NCBI GenBank assembly: GCA_015231305.1
Contig: JADGBW010000011.1
Span: 1 to 45,994 of the forward strand
Direction of reading: 5' to 3'
From: Magnetococcales bacterium
GTDB lineage: Bacteria > Pseudomonadota > Magnetococcia > Magnetococcales > JADFYX01
Length of the DNA stretch: 45,994 bases
Shown: piece by piece, positions 19,736 through 29,692 of the stretch
Layout of the letters: each line of letters opens with the position of its first letter
Numbering within the stretch: the stretch's first letter is position 1
Notes under the pieces: model-generated
What the model saw: the letters and a program-made list of their open reading frames with translations, nothing else
Databases searched by the model: none
Told to the model about the DNA's origin: nothing
Translations under genes and position numbers: made by a program

Positions 19736-21217
19736 TCACGTTGCTTTTGCAACTTGGGCTGCCTGGGTTAGCTCAACAAGGCTGCGACGGTCAATTTTGC
19801 CGTTTGCCAAAAGAGGTAATGCATCTAATTTTTTGATGTAGTGGGGATGTTTATATCTTGCTAAAATGGGGTTTAAATATTCCCTTAATGTGGTGAGAGT
19901 TATATTCTTATCTCCAACATAAAAGGCAAAACCAACTTCACTCCATTTTTTGTCAGAAACAGCCACAACCACTGCTTGGCTAATATTTGGATGTTGCACA
20001 AGTTGCTTTTCTACTTCTCCTGGAAAGACATTTTCGCCACCAGAAATATACATCTCTTTTTTACGCCCCATAACATAATAAAGCCCACGTTTATCAACAC
20101 GTACTAAATCTCCTGTTGCAAAATATTCTCCCTGCATAGAATCCTTAAATTTTTCCATATTGCGCCAATAACCCAAACATACATGGGGGCCAGCAATTAA
20201 CATCTCACCAACTTGGTCTATATCTACTTGATCTCCATTTTCATCTACCACTTTAACCTTAGAAAACGGCATTGGCCGACCAATAGAATTGGGATATTTG
20301 TATGACTCAGATGTTTCATGAAGAAAACAGTTAGGGCCAACTTCTGTTAAGCCAAAACCTTGTTTAAAAGGTACACCACGTTGATGATAGGTCTCTATTA
20401 ATGGCAGGCTGAGAGGTGCTCCACCAGAGAGGAAAAAACGGATGTTGGAAAAATCAGTTTGGTTAAAATTAGGTTCATCAGCTATTGCTTGAAACATGGT
20501 AGGAACAGCCCAAAAAACATTTACCCCATCATTATTTATAGTTTCTAATACCCCTGCTGGTTCAAACTTTTCAAATAGAATTAATGTACCACCAATTGAT
20601 AACATGGGGAGGGTGAAAACATTATAACCACCAGTATGAAAAAATGGAGTATTAACAATGGATATATCGTTAGGTTTTAAAACCCCTGTGGCGATTGTCT
20701 GCTCTATGTTGGCAAGCAACATTTTACTGTGAAAAAGTACCCCTTTTGGTTCACCAGTTGAGCCAGATGTAAAAAGCATTAAAAGAGGGTCGTTGTCTTC
20801 TATGGTAATTGCAGTTGGTGCGTGGTCATTTGTTAATGTTATATCGCAAACTTTTTTATAAGTTGCATTTGTAACAAATGGGCAATCATACTCCCCTATA
20901 ACAATGCCCGGTTCAATATGTTGAATAATATCCCCAAGCTCACGAGGGGCTAGACGGTGGTTTAAGGGGACAAATATTGCACCTAAACGAGTACAAGCAA
21001 AAAACAGGGTGATGTGTTCCAGCCTATTAGGTGCAAGATAAGCGACTCTGTCACCTTTTTTAATGTTAGCTTCAAACAGATAACTACACCAAAGACTAAC
21101 ATTGTGATTAAGGTTTTTATAACTCAATTTTTCAGATAAACGACGGTCTATAATAGCAAGCTTGTTGGGGGTGCGTTGACTATGTAGTTGAATAAAATCT
21201 TGCCACATTTTTATCAC
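19736..21217 (-). CDS. AMP-binding acyl-CoA synthetase/ligase
   Basis: 493 aa; LLMLFTSGSTGEPKGVLF, GFGLTEVGP, YFATGDLVRVDKRGLYYVMGRKKEMYISGGENVFPGEVE, NGKIDRRSL. Confidence 0.93.
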   Translation of the reverse strand: MIKMWQDFIQLHSQRTPNKLAIIDRRLSEKLSYKNLNHNVSLWCSYLFEANIKKGDRVAYLAPNRLEHITLFFACTRLGAIFVPLNHRLAPRELGDIIQHIEPGIVIGEYDCPFVTNATYKKVCDITLTNDHAPTAITIEDNDPLLMLFTSGSTGEPKGVLFHSKMLLANIEQTIATGVLKPNDISIVNTPFFHTGGYNVFTLPMLSIGGTLILFEKFEPAGVLETINNDGVNVFWAVPTMFQAIADEPNFNQTDFSNIRFFLSGGAPLSLPLIETYHQRGVPFKQGFGLTEVGPNCFLHETSESYKYPNSIGRPMPFSKVKVVDENGDQVDIDQVGEMLIAGPHVCLGYWRNMEKFKDSMQGEYFATGDLVRVDKRGLYYVMGRKKEMYISGGENVFPGEVEKQLVQHPNISQAVVVAVSDKKWSEVGFAFYVGDKNITLTTLREYLNPILARYKHPHYIKKLDALPLLANGKIDRRSLVELTQAAQVAKAT

Positions 21218-21405
21218 CTTTTATATACTATAGCAGTTGATTTTAATAAACTACCTTATTCAGATTATAATCTAAGAACTGTTTAATAAAGTGTGTTCTC
21301 TAATGTTGATGATACCCAACCGATTGATAAATATGATTGATACTACAAATTATGGGTAGTTTAAAATTGTTAGCTATAAAGTATATTTCTCAGTTGTTAA
21401 TCATA

Positions 21406-22197
21406 TTAAAATTGCGAAAAAAACTTGGAAAGTTTTACTGCAACTTCTGCCTCTTTTTCTAAAAAAAATAAGTGGTCTGTATCTGAAATAACCGACAAAT
21501 TAGCTTTAGGAATTTTCTTAACCAACAGCTCGGCATTTGGCATTGGCACAAGTGGGTCAGTATCTCCTGTCATTACAAGTGTTGGGCATATGATATTTTC
21601 TAGGGATATTCTATTTGGTAAAAATTTATTTACAGCATAAAATTGCAACATAACTTGGGCTGGGTTTTCTTGGTCTTTAATACGTTGTTCTAAAACATAC
21701 TGATAAGCATCTGGATATTGTGTGGCAAGTAAAGGGCAGATAGCTTGTGATAGTGCCGCTTTAATGCGTTGTTCAGCATCAAGACAATAAATGCCTTTTA
21801 CCTGTTCTTCACTTAATGATGGAAAAATTTTGTTAAACTCTTCTCCTGATGAAGTAGCACATAACAGAGCTAAAGATTTTACCCTTTTAGATGCTTGCAG
21901 GGATAAAAGCTGTGCAACAAACCCGCCCATACTAAGGCCGATAACTGAGAAATTTTCATAGCCAAGATCATCCATTAAATTAAGGCAATCTTGTGTTAAG
22001 TCTTGCAATAGGTATGGTTGGAAAGCTGGGGGTGATTTTCCCATGCCACGGTTGTCTGGAAGCACTAAGGTAAAATGTTGTTGCAGGCGGTCAGCCAGTT
22101 TATTAAAAACCCAATTTGAGTTGCCAAAACCAGGAATACATAAAATAGGGTGGCCCTTACCTACGAGATCAAAATGCCCATTAAATTTAGTTGCCAT
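21406..22197 (-). CDS. alpha/beta-fold hydrolase
   Basis: 263 aa; PILCIPGFGNSNWVF, DNRGMGKS, IGLSMGGFVAQ nucleophile elbow, TLVMTGDTDPLVP, SDTDHLFFLE. Confidence 0.9.
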   Translation of the reverse strand: MATKFNGHFDLVGKGHPILCIPGFGNSNWVFNKLADRLQQHFTLVLPDNRGMGKSPPAFQPYLLQDLTQDCLNLMDDLGYENFSVIGLSMGGFVAQLLSLQASKRVKSLALLCATSSGEEFNKIFPSLSEEQVKGIYCLDAEQRIKAALSQAICPLLATQYPDAYQYVLEQRIKDQENPAQVMLQFYAVNKFLPNRISLENIICPTLVMTGDTDPLVPMPNAELLVKKIPKANLSVISDTDHLFFLEKEAEVAVKLSKFFSQF

Positions 22198-22249
22198 TAT
22201 ACCCTTACATTAAATATTTTTGATAAAAGAATTTTAAAAATTTTTGCAG

Positions 22250-23425
22250 CTAAATGTACTGCCTAACTATAGCAGCACTCCACTTCTCAACATTTGTAAG
22301 TGTAACATTATGCCCTATAACAGCTTGCATAGCTTCACTGTTTAAATGTGGATCATCAAGATCTGTTAATTTTGAGAATATACCACAACGTCTACCAACC
22401 ATGTAGAGCATCTGTTTTTCTGGCTCCATTGTCAAAAAGTTGCTAATAATATTGGTCATGTTATCTTTTTTATTGGGTAGTTTGCCATCTACATCTTGAA
22501 ATAAATTAACAATATGATCACTTTCAACTGTACTTTTAATACCGTTGAGGTTTTCTAAAAAAAGCTTTAGCTCTTGTGCCATTTGTATATCACCAAGTGG
22601 AGTAAAATTACCTTTTTGAACCTCTTTATAAAGTTTGGTCTCATGGGGTATTGCAAGGGTTCTTATACGGATAAAATCTGGGTTTATTTGGTTCATGGCA
22701 TCTGCGGTTTCTAGTGCATTTTCTTTTGTAAACTCCTCTCCACCCAAACCCGGCATATAATATTCTGATAACTCTATACCTGCCTGTTTTACTTTTAGAC
22801 CTGCTACAATATGGGTATTTTTATCTACTCGTTTATTGATAAAATCTAGTACCTCATTAGCAGCGGATTCCATACCGATATGGATCCGGTTTAAACCTGC
22901 TTTGGCAATTTTTGCCATCTCTTCGTCACTTTTTCTGGCTATTGTGTGTGAACGGGCATAAGAGGTTATTCTGTTAACTTGTGGAAAAACCCTGCGTATA
23001 TATTCTAAAATTTCTATAAGATCTTGAGATTTTAACACCATGGTGTTGGCATCTTGCAAAAAAATAGAGTTCATACCACAACGAAACCATTTTAAAGCTG
23101 CATGAAAAGCCATTTTGTCGCTTATAGACATGGTGGCTTGTTGTGTTAATAGTTTTTGTTGCCCGTTGCCATCAGGGGCTTGCATTGCGTTTTTAATGTT
23201 TTGAATATGCTGGTTGATTATATCTATATCTTTAATGATGTGCTGGGTGGGGCGTATGCTAAAGGTCTCGCCCTCATAAAGCCTGCAAAATTTACATTGG
23301 TTCCAAGGGCAGTTTCTGGTTACCCTTAGTTTCAGGCTGCTGGCTTCACTTGGAGGTCTTATTGGGCCTTGTTCAAAGCCTTTGTAGTTCTCTGAAGTGT
23401 TCATTTTCACCTCATATGGATCCAA
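22250..23425 (-). CDS. radical SAM protein with CX4CX2C cluster motif
   Basis: 391 aa; LRVTRNCPWNQCKFCRLYEGETFS; downstream GLNRIHIGMESAANEVLDFINK and IELSEYYMPGLGGEE typical of radical SAM TIM barrels. Confidence 0.85.
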   Translation of the reverse strand: MDPYEVKMNTSENYKGFEQGPIRPPSEASSLKLRVTRNCPWNQCKFCRLYEGETFSIRPTQHIIKDIDIINQHIQNIKNAMQAPDGNGQQKLLTQQATMSISDKMAFHAALKWFRCGMNSIFLQDANTMVLKSQDLIEILEYIRRVFPQVNRITSYARSHTIARKSDEEMAKIAKAGLNRIHIGMESAANEVLDFINKRVDKNTHIVAGLKVKQAGIELSEYYMPGLGGEEFTKENALETADAMNQINPDFIRIRTLAIPHETKLYKEVQKGNFTPLGDIQMAQELKLFLENLNGIKSTVESDHIVNLFQDVDGKLPNKKDNMTNIISNFLTMEPEKQMLYMVGRRCGIFSKLTDLDDPHLNSEAMQAVIGHNVTLTNVEKWSAAIVRQYI

Positions 23426-23599
23426 TAAATTATATTTTAGGCCTAGCTTTTTAGAAAAAATTGAAAAGATATAAACTATTTGTTACGAAATTTAACCAAG
23501 ATCAACTAGTATACATTTGTTACCCATTATACCATGAATATGCCAACTCACAAATATTGAAAAAACTGACGCTTTTTTTAAAGATTATTATAAAATAAA

Positions 23600-25915
23600 A
23601 TGAATGAAGATAATAAACCCCAAACAGCAAACTGTTCTCAACCTCAAATAACTGTTGATGAAGCGTTTGCCCAAGCATTAGACCATTTTCATGCAGAACG
23701 TTTCACCCAAGCTGACCAGCTATGTACTGCTATAATTAATGCATTTCCTGCCCATAGTTATGCTATTAATTTATTGGGGTTAATTGCCCAAAAACTAAAC
23801 CGCCATGACTTGGCAATAGAGCAGTTTGAAAAAGCAATTGTTGTTGATAGTAATGTAGCACTTTTTTATTACAATTTGGGTATTTCTTTTAATTCATTAG
23901 GGCTGTTAGAAGATGCAGTAGAAGCTCAAAAAAAAGCATTGTTGATTGATCCCAATTATACCGAAGCACTTAACAGCCTTGGAAGTTTGTTTGTAGAAGT
24001 AGGGTCATTTACCAAAGCTGTTGAGTCTTTAAAAAAAGCTATAACTATTAATCCAAACTATGCATACGCACACTATAACATTGCTAATGCTTTGGTTAAA
24101 CAAGGCAAAGTAGATGATGCAGTTAGTAGTTACCAAAAAGCAATTTCTCTAAACCCCAATTTTGCTGAAGCATATAATAATTTTGGAATTGTTCTACAAG
24201 AACAAAAAAAGCATAAAGAAGCAGCAATAAGTTACCAAAAAGCAGTATCTATAAATCCCAACTTTGCAGATGCTCTCTCTAATCTTGGTAACGCATTATT
24301 AGAAATTGGTGAACTTGATGCAGCAGTTTTAAATTGCAAAAAAGCTATAGCCATAAAAGCAAATTATGCAGATGCATACTGCAACCTTGGTAATGCGCAA
24401 CTAAAACTTGAAAATTTAGATGAAGCAGCCAATAGCTTTAAAAAAGCAATTTCAATTAACCCTAACTTTGCAGCAGCGTATTATAACCTTGGGGTAGTAT
24501 TTCATAAACAGATTAAATTTGCAGAAGCAATTTCATGCAACCAAAAAGCAATTGCTATTCAACCAAAATTTGCCAATGCGTATTGTAATATAGGGTTTAT
24601 TTATACAGATCAATCTAGATATGATGATGCAATTTTTAACTACCAAAAAGCAATGGAAATTGAGCCTGAAAATGCGTCTATACACAGTAATTATATATTA
24701 TGCATAGACTTATTTTCAGGTGTTGAAACAGACCTGTTTCAAATAGAGAGAAAAAATTGGGTTAAACAACATGCTGAACCACTTGGAGCTTTTGACACAA
24801 ATTTTAACAATATACCAGAGATCTCAAAAAAGCTTAAAATTGGTTATGTTGGTGCAGATTTTCTAGACCATTCAGCAGCACATATTTTTGGTGATATGCT
24901 GCTTAATTATGATGAAAATAAATTTGATATTTTCTGTTATGTGGGAAATATCGTAGAAGATAAAATAACAGAACAATTTAAGAAAAAAGTTACTAGTTGG
25001 CAGTTAACAACTGCATTGGATGATGCAACACTTGCTAATAAAATTAAAACAGATGGAATTGATATTTTGGTTGACCTTGCAGGGCACTCCAAAGGCAACC
25101 GATTATTAACTTTTGCGCGAAAACCAGCTCCTATACAAATATCAGCTTGGGGTTATCCCCATGGTACAGCAATGGCTGCCATGGATTATATCTTTGCTGA
25201 TCCAATATTTATTCCATACTCAGAGCGCAAAAAATATTCCGAGGATATTATTGATCTATCTTGTGTTATACATTTAACCCCCCACGCAAATTATCCTGAA
25301 GTGACAGAGCCGCCTGTACTGAAAAATGGCTATATTACCTTTGGCGGATTTAACCGTTTGGAAAAAAATAGCTATGAGGTCTATTTATTATGGGTCAAAA
25401 TTTTACAACGGCTACCCCAAGCTAAATTATTAATGAAAACACTAAAATTAGAATCTAGTGAAATTAAGAAAGAGATTGAAAATTTTTTTGCTGCAAATGG
25501 AATTGATAAAAACCGCCTTATTTTAATAGGCAAAACTACCCACCAAGAACATTTACAAATTCATAAAATGGTAGACATAATGTTGGACCCTTTTCCACAT
25601 AATGGTGGCATGACAACTTTAGAGTCGGTTCGGATGGGTGTTCCCGTTTTAACATGCGAAAAGGAAACCCGCTGTCCCACAAGCGCATCTATTTTACATG
25701 TAATGGGTTTGGACGAATGGCGGGTTAAAGATAAACCTGGTTTTCTTGAAAAGGCGGTAGAATTTGCATCTGACACAGATAAACTAAAAACACTACGTCA
25801 GCAAATGCGTAACCGTTTTGATAAGTCTGTTTTAGGTAACTCCAAACTCTATACCAGCCAGGTAGAAGCTGTATATCGTAAACTTTGGGAAAAATGGTGC
25901 GAAGAGAACAGTTGA
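23600..25915 (+). CDS. TPR-repeat protein with SPINDLY/O-GlcNAc transferase-like C-terminal domain (paralog of 2449..4629)
   Basis: 771 aa; about 9 TPR units; KIGYVGADFLDHSAAHIF..DILVDLAGHSKGNRLLTFARKPAPIQISAWGYP..DPFPHNGGMTTLESVRMGVPVL. Confidence 0.9.
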   Translation: MNEDNKPQTANCSQPQITVDEAFAQALDHFHAERFTQADQLCTAIINAFPAHSYAINLLGLIAQKLNRHDLAIEQFEKAIVVDSNVALFYYNLGISFNSLGLLEDAVEAQKKALLIDPNYTEALNSLGSLFVEVGSFTKAVESLKKAITINPNYAYAHYNIANALVKQGKVDDAVSSYQKAISLNPNFAEAYNNFGIVLQEQKKHKEAAISYQKAVSINPNFADALSNLGNALLEIGELDAAVLNCKKAIAIKANYADAYCNLGNAQLKLENLDEAANSFKKAISINPNFAAAYYNLGVVFHKQIKFAEAISCNQKAIAIQPKFANAYCNIGFIYTDQSRYDDAIFNYQKAMEIEPENASIHSNYILCIDLFSGVETDLFQIERKNWVKQHAEPLGAFDTNFNNIPEISKKLKIGYVGADFLDHSAAHIFGDMLLNYDENKFDIFCYVGNIVEDKITEQFKKKVTSWQLTTALDDATLANKIKTDGIDILVDLAGHSKGNRLLTFARKPAPIQISAWGYPHGTAMAAMDYIFADPIFIPYSERKKYSEDIIDLSCVIHLTPHANYPEVTEPPVLKNGYITFGGFNRLEKNSYEVYLLWVKILQRLPQAKLLMKTLKLESSEIKKEIENFFAANGIDKNRLILIGKTTHQEHLQIHKMVDIMLDPFPHNGGMTTLESVRMGVPVLTCEKETRCPTSASILHVMGLDEWRVKDKPGFLEKAVEFASDTDKLKTLRQQMRNRFDKSVLGNSKLYTSQVEAVYRKLWEKWCEENS

Positions 25916-25999
25916 AACTAGGTTAAAATAAAAAATACTACAAAATAATAAACCAGTCAGGATTAATCTTTTTACAATAATTATAACCATTCATGCATA

Positions 26000-26578
26000 T
26001 TATTTTTGCTTTTGTACGCGGAGTATATATTCATCACACCTATCAACAAGGCCACTATACATAAAGCTGTATTCGTCATGGATGGCGTTTTTGGCTTGCT
26101 CTAGAAAGGCAATTTTTTTAGATTCTAGAAACAGATTGGTCTCTTGTTTTTCTCCCCATGAATATAACAAGCCCTCGTGGAGTATTTCTAGCTCTTCTTG
26201 TTCTTTTTCAAAAACGTCTTTGTTTACTAAGTTAATTGCATAGGTATCTAACACCTTTAAAATATACAGAGACAAAAATGCAAAGCTTACAGCTAACACC
26301 CTTTTAATAGATAAAGACTCCAACCCAGGTATAAAACTATCTGGTATTAAAAGCAATATACCCACAGCACCCATATAAATTAAGCTGCCCCAACCGATAA
26401 TTAAAACACCAAAATATATACGGCCTACAAATGGAGTGTCTTCAACTGCTTTTGTAAAGTCGTAATACTTCCAGTGGTCTTTAATGCATATGGTAATATG
26501 GTACACAACAAGTGCAATACAAAGCAGGTAGATTATACCTAAAACAGCAGGAATGGATGTAATTGGTAGAGAGTTCAC
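26000..26578 (-). CDS. hypothetical membrane protein (192 aa)
   Basis: Three N-terminal hydrophobic segments and a charged C-terminus; no recognised family. Confidence 0.6.
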   Translation of the reverse strand: MNSLPITSIPAVLGIIYLLCIALVVYHITICIKDHWKYYDFTKAVEDTPFVGRIYFGVLIIGWGSLIYMGAVGILLLIPDSFIPGLESLSIKRVLAVSFAFLSLYILKVLDTYAINLVNKDVFEKEQEELEILHEGLLYSWGEKQETNLFLESKKIAFLEQAKNAIHDEYSFMYSGLVDRCDEYILRVQKQK

Positions 26579-26813
26579 TTTTTACCACCATATTTAGTTT
26601 TTTTTATATATGGTTTTAATAGTGAACTTTTTTTTCTTTTTTTAAGCATGAAAAAAATATCCGCATAATTTTTGTGTTTTATTTAATTGTTCTGCAATAA
26701 TTAACAGTTTTACAATATAGCAGAAACCATATCTTAATTTCAATTATCTCAACAAAATATAGGTGTTATTGCATGTATTTACATTGTAGTTTGAAAATTT
26801 CATAAAAAACCAA

Positions 26814-26829
26814 CTTTACAAATCTTTAC
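26814..26829 (-). promoter_or_regulatory. candidate CpxR box upstream of the Spy/CpxP-like gene
   Basis: Minus strand reads GTAAAGATTTGTAAAG, an exact match to GTAAA-N5-GTAAA. Confidence 0.55.
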
Positions 26830-26934
26830 ATTACAGAAAATATTTAGCAACGATCTGCTGGTAGTTTATCTCCCCAAGTAACGTCGCTATTGCGATAGTT
26901 TATTTTGTGTTTAAACTTTTTCCAGGAGATAATA

Positions 26935-27498
26935 ATGAACAATCAAGTTAACAAAACAGCTAACATTGAAAACAAAACACAAGCCAAAAAACCAAAACGT
27001 AGGACACTGTTAAAATATTCTATGATAGCACTTATTGGGGCTATTTTTGGTGCAGGTACTATAGGAGCAGCAAACCACGGTGTAGCAGGATGGGGTAACC
27101 ACTCAATGGGAGGTGGTTGGTGTAAAAATAGCAGACATTCTGGTAAACATGACCCAGCTAGAATGAAAGAGCACATTGAATATAAAATTGGTTGGGTATT
27201 AAAAGATATAAATGCAACAGATGAGCAAAAAAGCCAGATAAAGGATATTGTTGTTAACACCATCGATAAAATGCAGGCTAATCGTTCTCATCATAAAGCC
27301 ATGAAAAAAAACCTTGCAGCACTTTTAAGTCAACCAGAACTTGACCAAAATAGACTAGAGGAACTTCGTAAAGAGGTTTTAGGAAAGTTTGATACAACAT
27401 CAGTATCGATTATGGATACAATGGTAGAAATTTCTAAGGTATTAACACCAGATCAGCGTATGTTGCTTGTGGAGAGATACCAAAACCGTTTTAATTAA
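26935..27498 (+). CDS. Spy/CpxP-like periplasmic protein (heavy-metal/envelope stress family)
   Basis: ATG at 26935 has ccaggagataat RBS; N-terminal Arg/TM segment, then helical DEQKSQIKDIV..LTPDQRMLLVERYQNRF as in Spy/CpxP proteins; adjacent CpxRA-like TCS. Confidence 0.75.
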   Translation: MNNQVNKTANIENKTQAKKPKRRTLLKYSMIALIGAIFGAGTIGAANHGVAGWGNHSMGGGWCKNSRHSGKHDPARMKEHIEYKIGWVLKDINATDEQKSQIKDIVVNTIDKMQANRSHHKAMKKNLAALLSQPELDQNRLEELRKEVLGKFDTTSVSIMDTMVEISKVLTPDQRMLLVERYQNRFN

Positions 27499-27609
27499 AT
27501 CTTATTTAAGCAGTTGTCCCTTAGTAAATATCACCAACTGCCATATTAAGTAATAATATAGACTTGAAATTGCAATCTAACCGAGTGCCTGTTTTAGCGG
27601 ATAAAGCTT

Positions 27610-28320
27610 ATGAGCCATCGATTATTAATGATAGAGGATGACCAAAATTTAGCAGCCATGGTTGGTGAATATCTTGCTGAATCCGGCATGAAGGTCACTG
27701 CATTTTATGCTGCTTTACCTGGCCTGCAAGCTCTTGAGAAAGATGGCTGGGATGCAGTTATTTTGGATGTTATGTTACCAGATATAGATGGCTTTGAGGT
27801 TTGCCGCCGAATACGTACCCATTCAGATATCCCAATTTTAATGCTCACAGCAAAGGGTGAAGAGATGGATAAGGTTGTTGGTTTAGAGTTAGGTGCTGAC
27901 GATTATCTAGCAAAACCATTCAGCCCCAGAGAGTTGTTGGCTAGATTAAGAGCTATAATTCGGCGGCACACCCCTGGTGGTTTAAATAAACAAAACAAAA
28001 GTCTAAATTTTGGTAGGCTGGAGGTGGATAGCCAAGCTCGGCAAGTAAGGGTTGGTGGGGTGACAAAGGATCTAACTGGTCATCAGTTTGATATCCTAGA
28101 GGTTATGGCGCAAAACCCAGGCCGTGTATTAAGCCGAGACCGTCTTATGGACCTTGTTAGAGGAGAAGAATTAGAGGCTTTTGATCGCAGTATAGATGTG
28201 CATATTTCACGGATACGAGCTGCAATTGAAGATGACCCCAAAAAACCATGCCGGATAATTACTGTTAGAGGCAGCGGATATGTGTTTGCATCTAAACAAG
28301 ATGGTTCATCCGTAGAATAG
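27610..28320 (+). CDS. OmpR/CpxR-family response regulator
   Basis: 236 aa; LMIEDDQNLAAMVGEYL, VILDVMLPDIDGFEVCRRIR, LGADDYLAKPFSPRELLARLRA, C-terminal winged helix DRSIDVHISRIRAAIEDDPKKPCRIITVRGSGYVF. Confidence 0.93.
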   Translation: MSHRLLMIEDDQNLAAMVGEYLAESGMKVTAFYAALPGLQALEKDGWDAVILDVMLPDIDGFEVCRRIRTHSDIPILMLTAKGEEMDKVVGLELGADDYLAKPFSPRELLARLRAIIRRHTPGGLNKQNKSLNFGRLEVDSQARQVRVGGVTKDLTGHQFDILEVMAQNPGRVLSRDRLMDLVRGEELEAFDRSIDVHISRIRAAIEDDPKKPCRIITVRGSGYVFASKQDGSSVE

Positions 28321-28330
28321 AGATGTGCAT

Positions 28331-29599
28331 ATGAAAAGACTATATTTAAGAATTTATTTTACCTTCATATTAATATTAATTTTGTTTGGGGTGCTAGCTT
28401 CTGCCACTTGGTATCTATTGCCAGAAGATAAAGGCCATAAACCTTTTTTTGATGGCTTTGGAACAGTTTTAAAGCAAATCATACCAAAACATGGCAGCTC
28501 TAAAGAGGATCTGCAACAAGCATTAGAGCAATTAAGCATGGCTTTTCCGGGTCAGTTATCATTACGAAGTGATAATGGAGAGTTGTTGGCAGTAGTTGGC
28601 AGACCATTGCGCCCACCCCACCCAAAAAGAAAGCACAGTGGCTGGTTACGATCAAAAGGCAGGGGGCCAGCTTGGGCTATAAATCTTTCTGATGGTCGCT
28701 GGTTGATGGTTAAACCAGAACACAACAGCAGCCGCCATTTAGGGTTTTTGGCAACTATAGCTCTTTTGGCTGGTTTATTGGCTATTGGTGTCTACCCACT
28801 TGCAAAAAGTTTAACAGGACGCATAGAGAGGCTAAAAAGCCAGGTAAACAAGCTGGGAGCAGGGGAGCTTTCTACCCGTGTTTTAATTGAAGGTAAAGAT
28901 GAAGTTGCAGCTTTGGCTAGTAGCTTTAATCGAGCTGCTCAAAAAATTGAAAAACTGGTTGCTTCACATAAATCACTTCTTGCAAGTGTATCCCATGAAC
29001 TGCGAACTCCTTTAACTAGAATAAGAATGGGTATTGAGTTGTTGGATAACGACGAACGACGTGATTTATGTAATAGAATGTCAAAGGATGTTTTGGAGTT
29101 GGACGACCTAATAGGAGAGCTACTATTAGCTAGCAGGCTAGATACATTAGATAGGTTGGAAAACTCTGAGGAGGTAGACTTGCTAGCTCTGCTAGCCGAA
29201 GAGGCTGTGGTTGTAGGAGCAGAGGTTGAAGGAGAGTCGGTTTTGGTTTGGGGTGATAAAAGGCTGCTGAGGCGGTTAATAAGAAACCTAATGGAAAATG
29301 CCCGTCGTTATGGTGGTAATAGTGGTATTGAATCTTCAGTAAATCATGTTGATAACTTTGCAAGGCTGAGAGTTTCAGACCATGGCGAAGGCATACCCCA
29401 AGAGGAGGTAGAACATATTTTTAAACCCTACTACAAACCAATTGCAGCTAAGGATAGCAATTTTGGCGGTGTTGGTTTAGGGCTGTCACTGGTTAAACAG
29501 ATTGCTAATCATCATGGTGGTGATGCAACTTATTTTAAACGTGAAAATGGTGGTTCAACTTTTGAAGTAACCCTAGCACTTAACGTTAATAGGGCGTAA
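28331..29599 (+). CDS. CpxA-like sensor histidine kinase
   Basis: Two TM segments, HAMP, LLASVSHELRTPLTRIRMGIELL, RNLMENARRYG, GEGIPQEEVEHIFKPYYKP, GGVGLGLSLVKQI; ATG at 28331 preferred over GTG at 28325. Confidence 0.92.
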   Translation: MKRLYLRIYFTFILILILFGVLASATWYLLPEDKGHKPFFDGFGTVLKQIIPKHGSSKEDLQQALEQLSMAFPGQLSLRSDNGELLAVVGRPLRPPHPKRKHSGWLRSKGRGPAWAINLSDGRWLMVKPEHNSSRHLGFLATIALLAGLLAIGVYPLAKSLTGRIERLKSQVNKLGAGELSTRVLIEGKDEVAALASSFNRAAQKIEKLVASHKSLLASVSHELRTPLTRIRMGIELLDNDERRDLCNRMSKDVLELDDLIGELLLASRLDTLDRLENSEEVDLLALLAEEAVVVGAEVEGESVLVWGDKRLLRRLIRNLMENARRYGGNSGIESSVNHVDNFARLRVSDHGEGIPQEEVEHIFKPYYKPIAAKDSNFGGVGLGLSLVKQIANHHGGDATYFKRENGGSTFEVTLALNVNRA

Positions 29600-29692
29600 A
29601 ACTGCTTATAGAATATGATAAACAATACTGTTGAAATATTTTTATAGCAATTCCACATATAACCATGAGCATTTGCATCACAGGATGACAGT

